A DNA stretch of 64,000 nt from Paenibacillus macerans (GTDB lineage Bacteria > Bacillota > Bacilli > Paenibacillales > Paenibacillaceae). Every line of letters starts with the position of its first letter. Positions within the stretch are counted from its first letter, which is position 1. The position numbers and the translations under genes are program-made. Below the pieces are notes generated by a model that was not told where the DNA came from, searched no databases, and was given only the letters and a program-made list of their open reading frames with translations. Positions 34,032 through 43,809 of this stretch are shown piece by piece. The DNA is taken from positions 267,104 through 331,103 of the forward strand of contig NZ_JAMBOE010000002.1 of NCBI RefSeq assembly GCF_023715465.1, written 5' to 3'.

Positions 34032-35252
34032 TTAAGAAAGCCGGGAGGGGATGTATTCCCCGATTTCCAGCAGCGGCGGCTCCACCTGGGCCGTCTGCGG
34101 ATATTTGACGCCGGCCCCCGTGTTCAGCACGACGACCGACTCGCCGTCCTTGATCCATCCTTGCTCCGCCAGCTTACGGGCCGCCGCGAAAGCCGCCGCT
34201 CCCTCCGGACAGATGAACGCTCCTTCCAGCCGGGCGATTTTCCACTGCTCCCTCAGCAGTTCTTCGTCGCTGACGGCAACCGCCGCCCCAGCGGTCTCGT
34301 AGACCGCCCGCAGCACCAGAAAATCGCCCAGCGCCTTCGGCACATTGATGCCAAACGCCGCCGTTGCAGAATCCGGCCAAAATTCCGAGCGTTCTTTTCG
34401 CTCCTGCCAGGCTTTGACGATCGGGGCGCAGCCCTCCGCCTGCACGGCGACCAGCCGCGGCAGCCGGCCGCTGATCCAACCGATTTCGCGCAGCTCCAAC
34501 AGCGCCTTGTAAATCCCGATCAACCCCACGCCGCCGCCGGTCGGATACAAAATCACATCGGGCATTTCCCAGCCCAACTGCTCGCATATTTCGATCCCCA
34601 TCGTCTTTTTGCCTTCGATCCGGTACGGTTCCTTCAGGGTGGAAGCGTCGTACAGTCCATGCTCCGCAACCGCCCGGGCGACGATTTGCCCCGCATCGCT
34701 GATCAGACCGTTCACCAGATACAGTCTGGCGCCGGCCAGGGCCGCCTCGCTGCGCGTGATTGCGGGGGCGTCCTGCGGCATGACGATCGTCGCTTCAATG
34801 CCCGCCCGCGCCGCATACAGCGCCCAGGCCGCGCCCGCGTTGCCGTTGGTCGGCATGGCCAACTTTTGTACGCCGAGCTCTACCGCCTTGGAGACGCCCA
34901 CGGCCGCGCCGCGCGCTTTGAAGCTGCCGCCGGGCACCAGGCTTTCGTCCTTCATATACAAGCGGGAAATCCCGTAATCCAACCCCAAACGGGGCATATC
35001 AAGCAGCGGAGTCATCCCTTCCCCCAGCGTGACGATATTTTTGCGGCTGCGGACGGGCAACAGCTCATGATAGCGCCATAGCGTATTTTCGCGACCGATT
35101 AGCGAATCGCGTGTCCATTCCTTGCCGAGTTCAACAAGACGGTATCGGGCCAGCAGGGGCGAACCGCACGGGCATAACTGCCGCACCTCGTCCGCCCCGC
35201 AGATTCGTCCGCAAGCCGGGCATTCCAAATGCGATAAATAGCTGAAGCTCAT
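34032..35252 (-). CDS. Threonine-synthase-like PLP enzyme leading an amino acid transport operon
   Basis: A 406-residue fold-type II PLP enzyme with an N-terminal zinc-ribbon (CPACG and CPCG) as in the larger threonine synthases. The PLP lysine sits in PGGSFKARGA, and NGNAGAAWALYAARAG and PTGGGVGLIGIYKALLEL hold the cofactor phosphate. Normal ThrC acts on phosphohomoserine. Here it leads an amino acid ABC operon and no hom/thrB is near, so a role in degrading or modifying an imported amino acid is possible. ATG at 35252 chosen over a TTG two codons up, for spacing from GGAAAGCGGG. Confidence 0.82.
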   Translation of the reverse strand: MSFSYLSHLECPACGRICGADEVRQLCPCGSPLLARYRLVELGKEWTRDSLIGRENTLWRYHELLPVRSRKNIVTLGEGMTPLLDMPRLGLDYGISRLYMKDESLVPGGSFKARGAAVGVSKAVELGVQKLAMPTNGNAGAAWALYAARAGIEATIVMPQDAPAITRSEAALAGARLYLVNGLISDAGQIVARAVAEHGLYDASTLKEPYRIEGKKTMGIEICEQLGWEMPDVILYPTGGGVGLIGIYKALLELREIGWISGRLPRLVAVQAEGCAPIVKAWQERKERSEFWPDSATAAFGINVPKALGDFLVLRAVYETAGAAVAVSDEELLREQWKIARLEGAFICPEGAAAFAAARKLAEQGWIKDGESVVVLNTGAGVKYPQTAQVEPPLLEIGEYIPSRLS

Positions 35253-35395
35253 GCTCAAACAACCCGCTTTCCGTAATCTTATAAAGAAGTAAAAATATTA
35301 AAATTTATACAAAATCCTAACCATTTGCACCCCTATTATTATTCATATTATTCCAATTTGTCAACACGGAATTATACATACAGCATAAGCCGGCA

Positions 35396-35453
35396 CAAAA
35401 AAAATGACAGCCGATCGTTGCCTCTATCCCCCCAGCTAACGATCGCTGTCATC
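35396..35453 (-). terminator. Terminator of the glycosyltransferase gene
   Basis: Stem ATGACAGC-GATCGTT/AACGATC-GCTGTCAT, eight T following on the minus strand. Very strong. Confidence 0.92.
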
Positions 35454-35466
35454 ACAAAACTCTCTC

Positions 35467-36624
35467 TTATCTGGCCCGCTTGGCGCTTTTGCCCACCACC
35501 GCCGGAGTTCGGCCGCTCAGCGGGTCCGCCATGACCGTCCGGTACAACTCCAGCAGCTGCCGGCTCGGTTCGTTCCAGCCTTGGGTCAGGGCCTCTTCGC
35601 GGGCCCGGTCCCCCATGCGGCGCAGCAACTCCTCATCCAACAAAGGGAGAATGGCGTTAACCAAACTGCTCGGGATATCGGGATCATATAGAAACCCGGT
35701 CGCCCCTTCCCGGATCTGTTCCCGGCTTGGCGGGCTTGCGGCAGCCACTACGGTGAGTCCCGAAGCCATCGCCTCCAGCAAGACGAGCCCCAGCGTTTCG
35801 GTCGTTGAAGGGAATGCGAAAATATCGCTGGACGCATACGCTTGCGCCAGCTGCTCCCCGTGCAAAAATCCGGTGAACACTGTCCCTGTACCGGCGAAGT
35901 GGGATTCAAGCCGTTCCCGGTGCGGTCCGTCACCCACGATCGCCAGCCGAAAGCGGTCCGACGCGAGCAGCACGCCGCGAAGGCGTTCGATTTCTTTCTC
36001 CGCAGCCAATCTGCCGACGTACAATAGCAGCCTTTTGTCCAGTGCGCCGCCAGAAAGCATCCTGCGCATTTCTTCGTTGCGATGCCTGGGACCAAACAGC
36101 TCCGTATCCACCCCCCGCTGCCAAAGCCGGACGTTGCTGAACTCGCGTGAAACAAGCTCATCCCGCACCGCCCCTGACGTACAAAGATTTAGATCGGCGC
36201 GGTTATGCAGGCGGCGCAAATATCCCCAAAGGATCGGCTTCAGCCAGGGAAGCTTGTAAAAATCGGCGTACTGGGGAATATGCGTATGGTACGATGCAAT
36301 CAGCGGGTAGCGGCGTCCATACCAGATGCCAGCTACCCCCAGCACCGCCGGATTTACCACATGAACAAGGTCGGGCTTAAACGCTTGCAGCGCCTTGCCA
36401 ACGCGCCGGCTTGGCAGCGCCAACGGCAGGTTCGGATACAGAAAAAACCGCAAGCTCGGAACCCCGATCACCTGGGCTCCTTCTACTTCGCTCACGCCCT
36501 GATCGGGTGCGATCACGAGCACTTCATGACCTTCCCGGACCAGCCAGCGGATGCTTTGCATCAGCCGCGTGACGACGCCGTTCGTGGAAGGATAAAACGT
36601 TTCGGTAATGAAGGCGATTTTCAT
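35467..36624 (-). CDS. GT4 glycosyltransferase, candidate sulfoquinovosyltransferase
   Basis: A 385-residue GT4 (group 1) enzyme: ITETFYPSTNGVVTRL at the N-terminus, HTHIPQYADFY in the acceptor half, and the E-x7-E nucleotide-sugar motif in STTETLGLVLLEAMASG. Soluble, probably membrane-associated. It follows the UDP-sulfoquinovose synthase gene by 19 bp, an arrangement that in phototrophs would give SqdB/SQD1 and the sulfoquinovosyltransferase that makes SQDG. By sequence alone it could also be a diacylglycerol mannosyl- or glucosyltransferase. Confidence 0.8.
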   Translation of the reverse strand: MKIAFITETFYPSTNGVVTRLMQSIRWLVREGHEVLVIAPDQGVSEVEGAQVIGVPSLRFFLYPNLPLALPSRRVGKALQAFKPDLVHVVNPAVLGVAGIWYGRRYPLIASYHTHIPQYADFYKLPWLKPILWGYLRRLHNRADLNLCTSGAVRDELVSREFSNVRLWQRGVDTELFGPRHRNEEMRRMLSGGALDKRLLLYVGRLAAEKEIERLRGVLLASDRFRLAIVGDGPHRERLESHFAGTGTVFTGFLHGEQLAQAYASSDIFAFPSTTETLGLVLLEAMASGLTVVAAASPPSREQIREGATGFLYDPDIPSSLVNAILPLLDEELLRRMGDRAREEALTQGWNEPSRQLLELYRTVMADPLSGRTPAVVGKSAKRAR

Positions 36625-36643
36625 TTGGCCTGTACGCCCCCTT

Positions 36644-38023
<1,380 letters not shown>

Positions 38024-38201
38024 CTACTTCCTTCACTAGCGCCCAGCCTCCAGTCCTTTTCGGCTTTACTGTTCTCTCCTTCGCTTAATGTCCGGCCTTT
38101 CCCGCTTCCTCCCTTCGCCCTTCCGAAAGTGCTACAATAGATCGTGTATACATAAGCGAAACTAAGATTAAGCGAACCTAAGACTCGGAGGAGATCAACC
38201 T

Positions 38202-39431
38202 ATGGAACCATTCGATACCCTGTTGGAAAAATACGCGGAGCTGGTCATCAAAGTCGGGATCAACGTGCAGCCCGGGCAATGCTTGATGATCTACGCTCCC
38301 TTGGAAACCGTAGAGCTCACAAGGCTGCTCGTCGCCAAAGCTTACCGCGCCGGAGCCAAATACGTTCACGTCGACTGGGAGGACGAGCAAATTACCCGGA
38401 TCAGGTACGAAACCGCGCCTGACGAATCGCTGTCGTATTATCCGCAGTGGCTTGCGGACATGGCTGAGCAGTTTGGGGCGGAAGGCGGCGCGGTGCTGCG
38501 GATTAAAGTGCCGGATCCGGAGCTGCTGGCCGGCATCCCGTCAGCCAAAGTTTCCGCCGCCGTTAAAGCGGCCGCCAAAGCGCGCGAGAAGCATTTCGCC
38601 CAAACCCGCAACAACCAGATCAGTTGGTCGCTGATCAAGGCGCCTACGCGGGCCTGGGCCAATAAAGTATTTGCCGACCTGCCGGAGGAGGGGCGCATCC
38701 AGGCGATGTGGGAAGCGATTTTCCAAATGAACCGCGTCTACAACGATGATCCGGTGGCGGCCTGGCACAATCATATCGATGAGCTTAAGCAAAGACAGGA
38801 ATATATGAACGCGAAACGTTACAAGCTCCTGCACTATCGCGCGCCGGGAACCGACCTGTCCGTGGAGCTGCCCGCAGGGCATCTTTGGCTGGGGGGCGGC
38901 GACTACAATGCGGCGGGCAACTATTTCGTGGCCAATATGCCGACAGAAGAAATTTATTCAATGCCCCACCGCAGCGGAGTAAACGGCACCGTCACAAGCA
39001 CGATGCCCCTGAATTTGAACGGACAACTGGTGGAAGGCTTAAAGCTGACGTTCCGGGACGGGAAAGTGGTGGAATACGCCGCCAAATCCGGCCGGGAGCA
39101 TCTGGCCAACCTATTGAGCACCGATGAAGGAGCCTGCCGCCTCGGCGAGGTTGCCCTGGTGCCGCACGACTCCCCGATCTCACGGCTGAAGCGGATTTTT
39201 TACAACACCGGCATTGACGAAAACGCCTCTTGCCACCTGGCGCTCGGCAGCGCCTATCCGGTCAACATCGAAGGCGGAACCAAGCTGAGCAAAGAGGAAT
39301 TGACGGCCAGAGGCGCGAACGTCAGCTTAACGCACGTCGATTTTATGATCGGCTCCGCGGAGCTGGACATCGACGGCGAACTCGCTGATGGCACGATTGA
39401 GCCGATCTTCCGCAACGGCAATTGGGTCTAA
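38202..39431 (+). CDS. ampS: M29-family aminopeptidase (AmpS/PepS)
   Basis: A 409-residue M29 metallopeptidase (thermophilic aminopeptidase family). GINVQPGQCLMIYAPLE at the N-terminus, GTDLSVELPAGHLWLGGG, the metal-binding NMPTEEIYSMPHRSGVNG, LHLALGSAYPV-like CHLALGSAYP and the C-terminal THVDFMIGS are family landmarks. It trims N-terminal residues from peptides in the cytosol using two divalent metals. Monocistronic, with GGAGGAG in front of the ATG. Confidence 0.93.
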   Translation: MEPFDTLLEKYAELVIKVGINVQPGQCLMIYAPLETVELTRLLVAKAYRAGAKYVHVDWEDEQITRIRYETAPDESLSYYPQWLADMAEQFGAEGGAVLRIKVPDPELLAGIPSAKVSAAVKAAAKAREKHFAQTRNNQISWSLIKAPTRAWANKVFADLPEEGRIQAMWEAIFQMNRVYNDDPVAAWHNHIDELKQRQEYMNAKRYKLLHYRAPGTDLSVELPAGHLWLGGGDYNAAGNYFVANMPTEEIYSMPHRSGVNGTVTSTMPLNLNGQLVEGLKLTFRDGKVVEYAAKSGREHLANLLSTDEGACRLGEVALVPHDSPISRLKRIFYNTGIDENASCHLALGSAYPVNIEGGTKLSKEELTARGANVSLTHVDFMIGSAELDIDGELADGTIEPIFRNGNWV

Positions 39432-39507
39432 GCTTTCAGCCCCAAGGTTGGAGATGAGTGTTCTTACATTGCGTATGCGGAACGGAGATTGGCCGTCACT
39501 TTCACCT

Positions 39508-39696
39508 CTCATTGGAAAAAATCCAATAGATTGAAGGAAATCACACGCAATTTAGAACTCTCATTGGAGAATATCCAATAGAATTCGCTTAATCCACCCG
39601 TTTTCCGCCCATCTGAGCCTCATCTATTGGAAATATCCAATCAAGCCGCCGTAATTTACATTATTTTTCTATTTCTATTGGATATTTTCCAATCAG
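39508..39696. repeat. Four-unit intergenic element E4
   Basis: Units at 39508-39530, 39560-39582, 39623-39643 and 39673-39696. The first two share CTCATTGGA-n-TCCAATAGA, the last two are their reverse complements. Starts are spaced 52, 63 and 50 bp. Each unit is itself a near palindrome (ATTGG/CCAAT). The first and fourth units are complementary at 21 of 23 positions. Same layout as E1-E3 with unrelated unit sequence. It follows ampS. Confidence 0.88.
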
Positions 39697-39752
39697 AACA
39701 TATTGGAGAAATCAATCAAGAACAAACGGCACACCGGTGAGCTTGAACCAAG

Positions 39753-39806
39753 GCAAAAAAGAAGCTTCCTTTCCGCGTCTACCGCGAATCGGAAGCTTCT
39801 TTGGCT
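39753..39806 (-). terminator. Convergent terminator between ampS and the MFS gene
   Basis: Perfect 11-bp stem AAGAAGCTTCC/GGAAGCTTCTT, with TTTTTTGCC on the minus strand and TTTGGCTTTG on the plus strand. Likely to serve both genes. Confidence 0.88.
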
Positions 39807-39886
39807 TTGATTATCTATGGCTATCGGCCAGCCCAATCCATACGCGACTCGGCCCGACCATGCCCGGCCGAAAGCGGCGGTATAAC

Positions 39887-40034
39887 GCGCTTTGCCCGCT
39901 AAATCTGCGGGCATTCGCCATCCTTCCGCAGCGGCGCCCTGTCCGCTGACCTGCGAACATCCTGCTGTCTTTCCCGCAGCGTTATGCGCCCTGCCCGCTG
40001 ACCTGCGGGCATCCGCAGTCTTTTCCTGCCGCTT
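39887..40034. repeat. Tandem repeat of about 48-52 bp, three copies, spanning the MFS gene end
   Basis: Copies at 39887-39933, 39934-39985 and 39986-40034, sharing GCGCCCTGCCCGCTGACCTG-like starts and TTTCCCGCAGC-like ends. The MFS stop codon lies at the boundary of copies B and C, so copy-number change would alter the protein tail or its stop. Confidence 0.75.
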
Positions 40035-41280
40035 CAGCTCCTTGGAGCTGTGCCGCTCCGGATGCTTCAGGCTGCCCCGCTCCGGACGATTGGGTATGCC
40101 CCGCTTCAGTCGAACGAACCTGCGCCGGCTCCGCCTTCCGCCGCATACGGGCCAGCCCCCAAACCCCGAGTATCGCAATCGCCACCCCGATCGCTCCGAA
40201 CCAGGTGATCGACGTCAGCGATACCTGGCCCACGGCCACGCCGCCAATCGCCGCGCCGGCCGCCATCGCCAACTGGTTCATCGATGAATTAAGACTCAGC
40301 ATGACGCCGGACGATTCCGGGGCCAGCGTGACGAGATTATATTGCTGCGTTGGTCCGGAAGACCAGGCCGAAAAGGACCATAGGATCAGCACGGCAAATA
40401 CGGCAATCACTGAGCTCGCCGCAAAAGGCAGCAAAATCAACGAAGCGATATGAATGATCATCCCGGCGGCCAATGTAAAGTTCACGCCTTTTTTGTCCGC
40501 GCTGTATCCCCCCGCTTTGGAGCCGATCAGACTGGCGATTCCGAAGGCCAGCAAAGCCGTGCTAAGAAGCGCTTCGCCCATGCCCGCCACCTGAAGCAGA
40601 TACGGCGAGATGTAAGTATAGGCGATCGAATACCCGCCGAGCCAGAAGAAAGTGATCGCCAACGCGAGGGCAATTTTTGGATTTTTCAGCATAGCAAGCT
40701 GTCCGGCCAGCGGCACGGGCTTGTCGCCTTGGAGCCGGGGAATCGTAAAGCGAATGACGATCATCGCCAGAACCCCGACCAAAGCGATCCCCACAAACAC
40801 GGCTTTCCAGCCAAAGCTTGAAGCGATGATCCGGCCCAGCGGCACGCCAACGATCAATGAAGCGGTAAAGCCCATAATTACAGTGGCGATTGAGCTCGCC
40901 TGTTTCCCTGCCGGGGCGATTTGCGCCGCGATGCTAAGCGCCGTAACGACGACCATGCCCGCCCCCAGCGCCATGACCACCCGGGCGGCAATAAACCATC
41001 CGAAGCCAGGCAGTACAAACGATAAGGTATTGGCAACCACAAAAATGCCAAGCGACAGCAGCATGAGTTTCCGCCGGTCCATGGCGGCGGTGAACGCCAT
41101 CAGGATCGGTGTCCCGATCGCATAGGTCAGCGAAAAGACGGTGATCAACTGGCCGGCCGCCCCAATGGATATGTCAAGCGCCCCGGCAATCTGGTCCAAT
41201 ATCCCCGAAATGATGTACTCCGACGTACCCACCAAAAAACTGATCAAAGCCAGAATATAAATCTTCCATGTATTCGACAT
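39982..41280 (-). CDS. DHA1-family MFS exporter with repeat-derived tail
   Basis: A 432-residue, 12-helix major facilitator protein of the YdhP/AraJ-like DHA1 branch. TM1 carries LVGTSEYIISGIL, motif A-like DRRKLMLL follows TM2, and TM5 has GMVVVTALSIAAQ. After the last helix comes a polar low-complexity tail (STEAGHTQSSGAGQ and similar) coded by repeated DNA. ATG at 41280 chosen because the GTG five codons upstream lies within the Shine-Dalgarno. An ArsR repressor gene lies upstream in the same orientation, with an operator-like palindrome between them. Confidence 0.87.
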   Translation of the reverse strand: MSNTWKIYILALISFLVGTSEYIISGILDQIAGALDISIGAAGQLITVFSLTYAIGTPILMAFTAAMDRRKLMLLSLGIFVVANTLSFVLPGFGWFIAARVVMALGAGMVVVTALSIAAQIAPAGKQASSIATVIMGFTASLIVGVPLGRIIASSFGWKAVFVGIALVGVLAMIVIRFTIPRLQGDKPVPLAGQLAMLKNPKIALALAITFFWLGGYSIAYTYISPYLLQVAGMGEALLSTALLAFGIASLIGSKAGGYSADKKGVNFTLAAGMIIHIASLILLPFAASSVIAVFAVLILWSFSAWSSGPTQQYNLVTLAPESSGVMLSLNSSMNQLAMAAGAAIGGVAVGQVSLTSITWFGAIGVAIAILGVWGLARMRRKAEPAQVRSTEAGHTQSSGAGQPEASGAAQLQGAEAAGKDCGCPQVSGQGA

Positions 41281-41312
41281 TGGTGTTTTGCCCACTCCTT
41301 CAATCTAATTAT

Positions 41313-41338
41313 TATATTTCTAAAAACATAGAAATATA
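41313..41338 (-). promoter_or_regulatory. Palindrome between arsR and the MFS gene
   Basis: Perfect 10-bp arms TATATTTCTA/TAGAAATATA around a 6-nt loop, 33 bp before the MFS start. A related palindrome lies upstream of arsR. Probable ArsR operator. Confidence 0.7.
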
Positions 41339-41351
41339 CAGCAAAAAAAAT

Positions 41352-41630
41352 TTAGTTCAACAAATATGGCGCATATTTTTCCGCCACTTCGCGGTTTAAG
41401 CTGTAATAAATAAAGGTGCCTTCTTTCCGCGAATCCAGCAATCCGCAATCAAACAACTGCTTTAAATGATGCGATAGCGTCGAGTTGGCGACGGTCCTTA
41501 GCTTCTCCCCCAGTGAGACGCAGCATTGGTCCGGCTCGTTCGCCAGCAGTTTGACGATATTCAGCCGTGTCGGTTCTCCGAGCGCTTTATAAACTTTTAC
41601 GGCTTCGCGCGTCTCCGGGCTAACCTCCAT
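41352..41630 (-). CDS. ArsR-family repressor
   Basis: A 92-residue winged-helix protein of the ArsR/SmtB family: ALGEPTRLNIVKLLAN, then the recognition region ANSTLSHHLKQLFDCGLLDS and wing KEGTFIYYSL. A Cys-Cys pair (DQCCVSLGE) precedes the recognition helix, resembling the metal-binding cysteines of some family members, so metal or redox sensing is possible. ATG at 41630, eight bp after AGGAGG. It most likely represses itself and the MFS exporter through shared palindromes. Confidence 0.88.
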   Translation of the reverse strand: MEVSPETREAVKVYKALGEPTRLNIVKLLANEPDQCCVSLGEKLRTVANSTLSHHLKQLFDCGLLDSRKEGTFIYYSLNREVAEKYAPYLLN

Positions 41631-41665
41631 TGGCAAGGCCTCCTTTCTTTCTATACCGGTTTACT

Positions 41666-41687
41666 TATTTCTATATCGATGGAAATA
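41666..41687 (-). promoter_or_regulatory. Palindrome upstream of arsR
   Basis: TATTTC and GAAATA arms around a 10-nt centre (TATATCGATG). It resembles the downstream site at 41313-41338 (ATTTCTA/TAGAAAT). Candidate autoregulatory operator. Confidence 0.6.
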
Positions 41688-41858
41688 TAGTACCGTACTT
41701 TTCCCCTAATGTAAATATCCCGAAAGAAATTATTGCGAAAAAAGGGGGCACTGCCAGCCATTTTTTGACTAACTGCACCCCTCTTACCTTCTATATTCAC
41801 TTCAGCCAGACAATGACTTCACATGCGCATAGCTCTTTTGGATTAATACCTGTTACTG

Positions 41859-42277
41859 TCATTGCTCAGCGACGAAAGTAGATACACTTTGCGGAGGCAG
41901 CGCAGCCGTAAAACTATTATTCGCTACGTTTATAGCTCCTCCGGCAGCAAGGTTCCTGCCGCTGTCCGTTATCCATGAAGAGACATTCGATATGGAACCG
42001 TTTTGCAGAGCGAATCTTTGGTTTATTGCTGATTTGCCTTTGTTTACGGCCACAATGACCACCTTATTGTCGCCTTTATATGCGGATATGAATACATTGG
42101 GATCCGGATTCTTCGTCGCGTCAACCCTTACATAACCGGGGCGGATGAATTTAGAGTAATGCGCCATGCTGTAACCGCGCTTGCTGATCGTGCCGTCTTC
42201 TTTGATTGGACTGTATTGCCTGCGGATGTACCACCATACATATGCCTGAAAATCCGCATCCGCCATGGCATGGTGGG
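41859..42277 (-). pseudogene. xynC: 3' remnant of a GH30 glucuronoxylanase (xynC)
   Basis: The last 135 or so residues of a GH30 glucuronoxylanase: FQAYVWWYIRRQYSPI, ISKRGYSMAHYSKFIRPGY, RVDATKNP, VFISAYKGDNKVVIVAVNKG and a final SVSTFVAEQ correspond to the C-terminal beta domain of B. subtilis XynC. The catalytic barrel, signal peptide and start are missing. Upstream, the reading passes straight into a response regulator gene at about 42276-42280, consistent with a deletion. XynC cuts glucuronoxylan next to glucuronic acid side chains, so its loss or relocation matters for the aldouronate cluster nearby. Confidence 0.88.
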
Positions 42278-43786
42278 CTTCTCGAATTGGATCACGAAAT
42301 AATCCGCATTCTGAAAGCCTACCCGGGCCGCGATTTCGTACATCCTGAGATCGGTTTGGCGAAGCAGCTTCTTGGCCTCCCGCACCCGCAGCTGCAGCAG
42401 ATATTCGTTGAAATAGCGCCCGTAACTTTTGCGGAACAGCCTGCCCAAATAGACGGGGTTCATATAGAATTGAGCCGCTATGCTCTTCAAGCTGATATTC
42501 TCGCAGTAATGGGAGTCAATGTATTTCTTAATCTGCTTGATACCGCCCTTGGACTGCTCCTTTCGCAGCTCTGCTATATATTGCTCCGCTTCCATGATCG
42601 CCAGCAAGAAGTGCTCCTTCAACAGCGCCAGGCTCCAATTGCCGTAATCCCTTTCGGCCAGCACCTTCAATCGCTGCACCCCTTCAACTTCAATACTGCC
42701 GTCCATTTCCTTCACTACACTGATCATTCCGGTCATGCAACGGCTGAGGGAGCCGGTAACGGCCTGGGGAGTAAAGCGCTGGGTACGGAAGATCTGGAAC
42801 ATGCCGTCTACCGTTTGCCGGTACGCCTTCTGGTTGCCCTCTTCCACTTGCATAATCAGATTGCTTACAGTGCCCGGACTCAAGTCGAAAACGTACAGGG
42901 GTTTATCCTTAATTTGCGCGTATTCAATAACCCCGCTGCCCTCGGCATACTTATGCCTGGCTGCTTCGTTAGCCTCCAAATAGGACCTGCGGACATCCGT
43001 TATGTTATGGACTGTTTCGCCTGCATAAAGGCTGACGTCCGCTCCAAGTTGCCCGGAAAGGCCTGAACGAATCTTCTCCATAGCTTGGGTCAGCCCTCCG
43101 TACCGTTCTTTCAGCCGCTCCACAGTAAACAACATCCCGAATCTTCCCCGCTCCTGCTCAAACACGGGAATATCGGATATCAGCTCTTCAAGAGAATATA
43201 ACGCTTTCATAAATTGCTTTAGACCGACTTGCATTTCCCCGGGAGCGGCATGAAGTTCGACCAAGGCATAGCGAAAGCCCGCTGCCCCGGTAAGCCCAAA
43301 GGCTGCAGCATATGTTTCCACATCCTCCAACCGAAGCTTCTCCTGCACCAGGGCCTCCAAAAATGAACCGTTAGCGTGATCTTCTCCCCTCGTCTTGGCA
43401 ATTTTTCTTTTGCTCATGTTTAGGGCAAGCTTTCTCAGGGTTGCGGTCATCTCTTCATCATCCACAGGTTTTAAAATATAATCATGAACTCCGTAGCGAA
43501 GTGCCTGCTGCGCATAACTGAAGTCATGATAACCGCTGATCACGATGAAAAACAGGTCCGAATCGGTATCTTCTTTCACGCTGCGAATGAGGTCCAGCCC
43601 GTCCAGAGTCGGCATTCGGATATCGGTGATCACAAGGTCAGGCTGCAAATGCTCAATCATATGCAGAGCCTTATCCCCGTTATCCGCCTCCCCCACAATC
43701 GTGTAATTGAGGTCCTCCCATGGAATCAGCTTCTGCAGCCCTTTGCGAACAAAAAACTCATCATCCACCAACAAAACTTTGAACAT
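42128..43786 (-). CDS. YesN-type response regulator, 3' end fused to xynC remnant
   Basis: An N-terminal receiver (KVLLVDDEFFVRKG, phosphorylated Asp in LVITDIRMP, Lys in YILKPVDD) and a C-terminal AraC-type double HTH (IKKYIDSHYCENISLKSIA, YEIAARVGFQNADYFVIQF). About 503 residues are native. At QFEK the normal last dozen residues are replaced by 49 residues read out of frame through the xynC remnant. The helix-turn-helix core is retained, so DNA binding may persist. ATG at 43786, preceded by GAAGGA. No histidine kinase gene adjoins it, unlike the regulator at 47687. Confidence 0.85.
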   Translation of the reverse strand: MFKVLLVDDEFFVRKGLQKLIPWEDLNYTIVGEADNGDKALHMIEHLQPDLVITDIRMPTLDGLDLIRSVKEDTDSDLFFIVISGYHDFSYAQQALRYGVHDYILKPVDDEEMTATLRKLALNMSKRKIAKTRGEDHANGSFLEALVQEKLRLEDVETYAAAFGLTGAAGFRYALVELHAAPGEMQVGLKQFMKALYSLEELISDIPVFEQERGRFGMLFTVERLKERYGGLTQAMEKIRSGLSGQLGADVSLYAGETVHNITDVRRSYLEANEAARHKYAEGSGVIEYAQIKDKPLYVFDLSPGTVSNLIMQVEEGNQKAYRQTVDGMFQIFRTQRFTPQAVTGSLSRCMTGMISVVKEMDGSIEVEGVQRLKVLAERDYGNWSLALLKEHFLLAIMEAEQYIAELRKEQSKGGIKQIKKYIDSHYCENISLKSIAAQFYMNPVYLGRLFRKSYGRYFNEYLLQLRVREAKKLLRQTDLRMYEIAARVGFQNADYFVIQFEKPTMPWRMRIFRHMYGGTSAGNTVQSKKTARSASAVTAWRITLNSSAPVM

Positions 43787-43809
43787 GGCCCGTTTCCTTC
43801 TCCCATAAC

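Noticed and set aside
39508-39696. Possible CRISPR array
   Set aside because: Units alternate orientation in pairs, are palindromic and imperfect, and there is no cas gene; spacing is not uniform.
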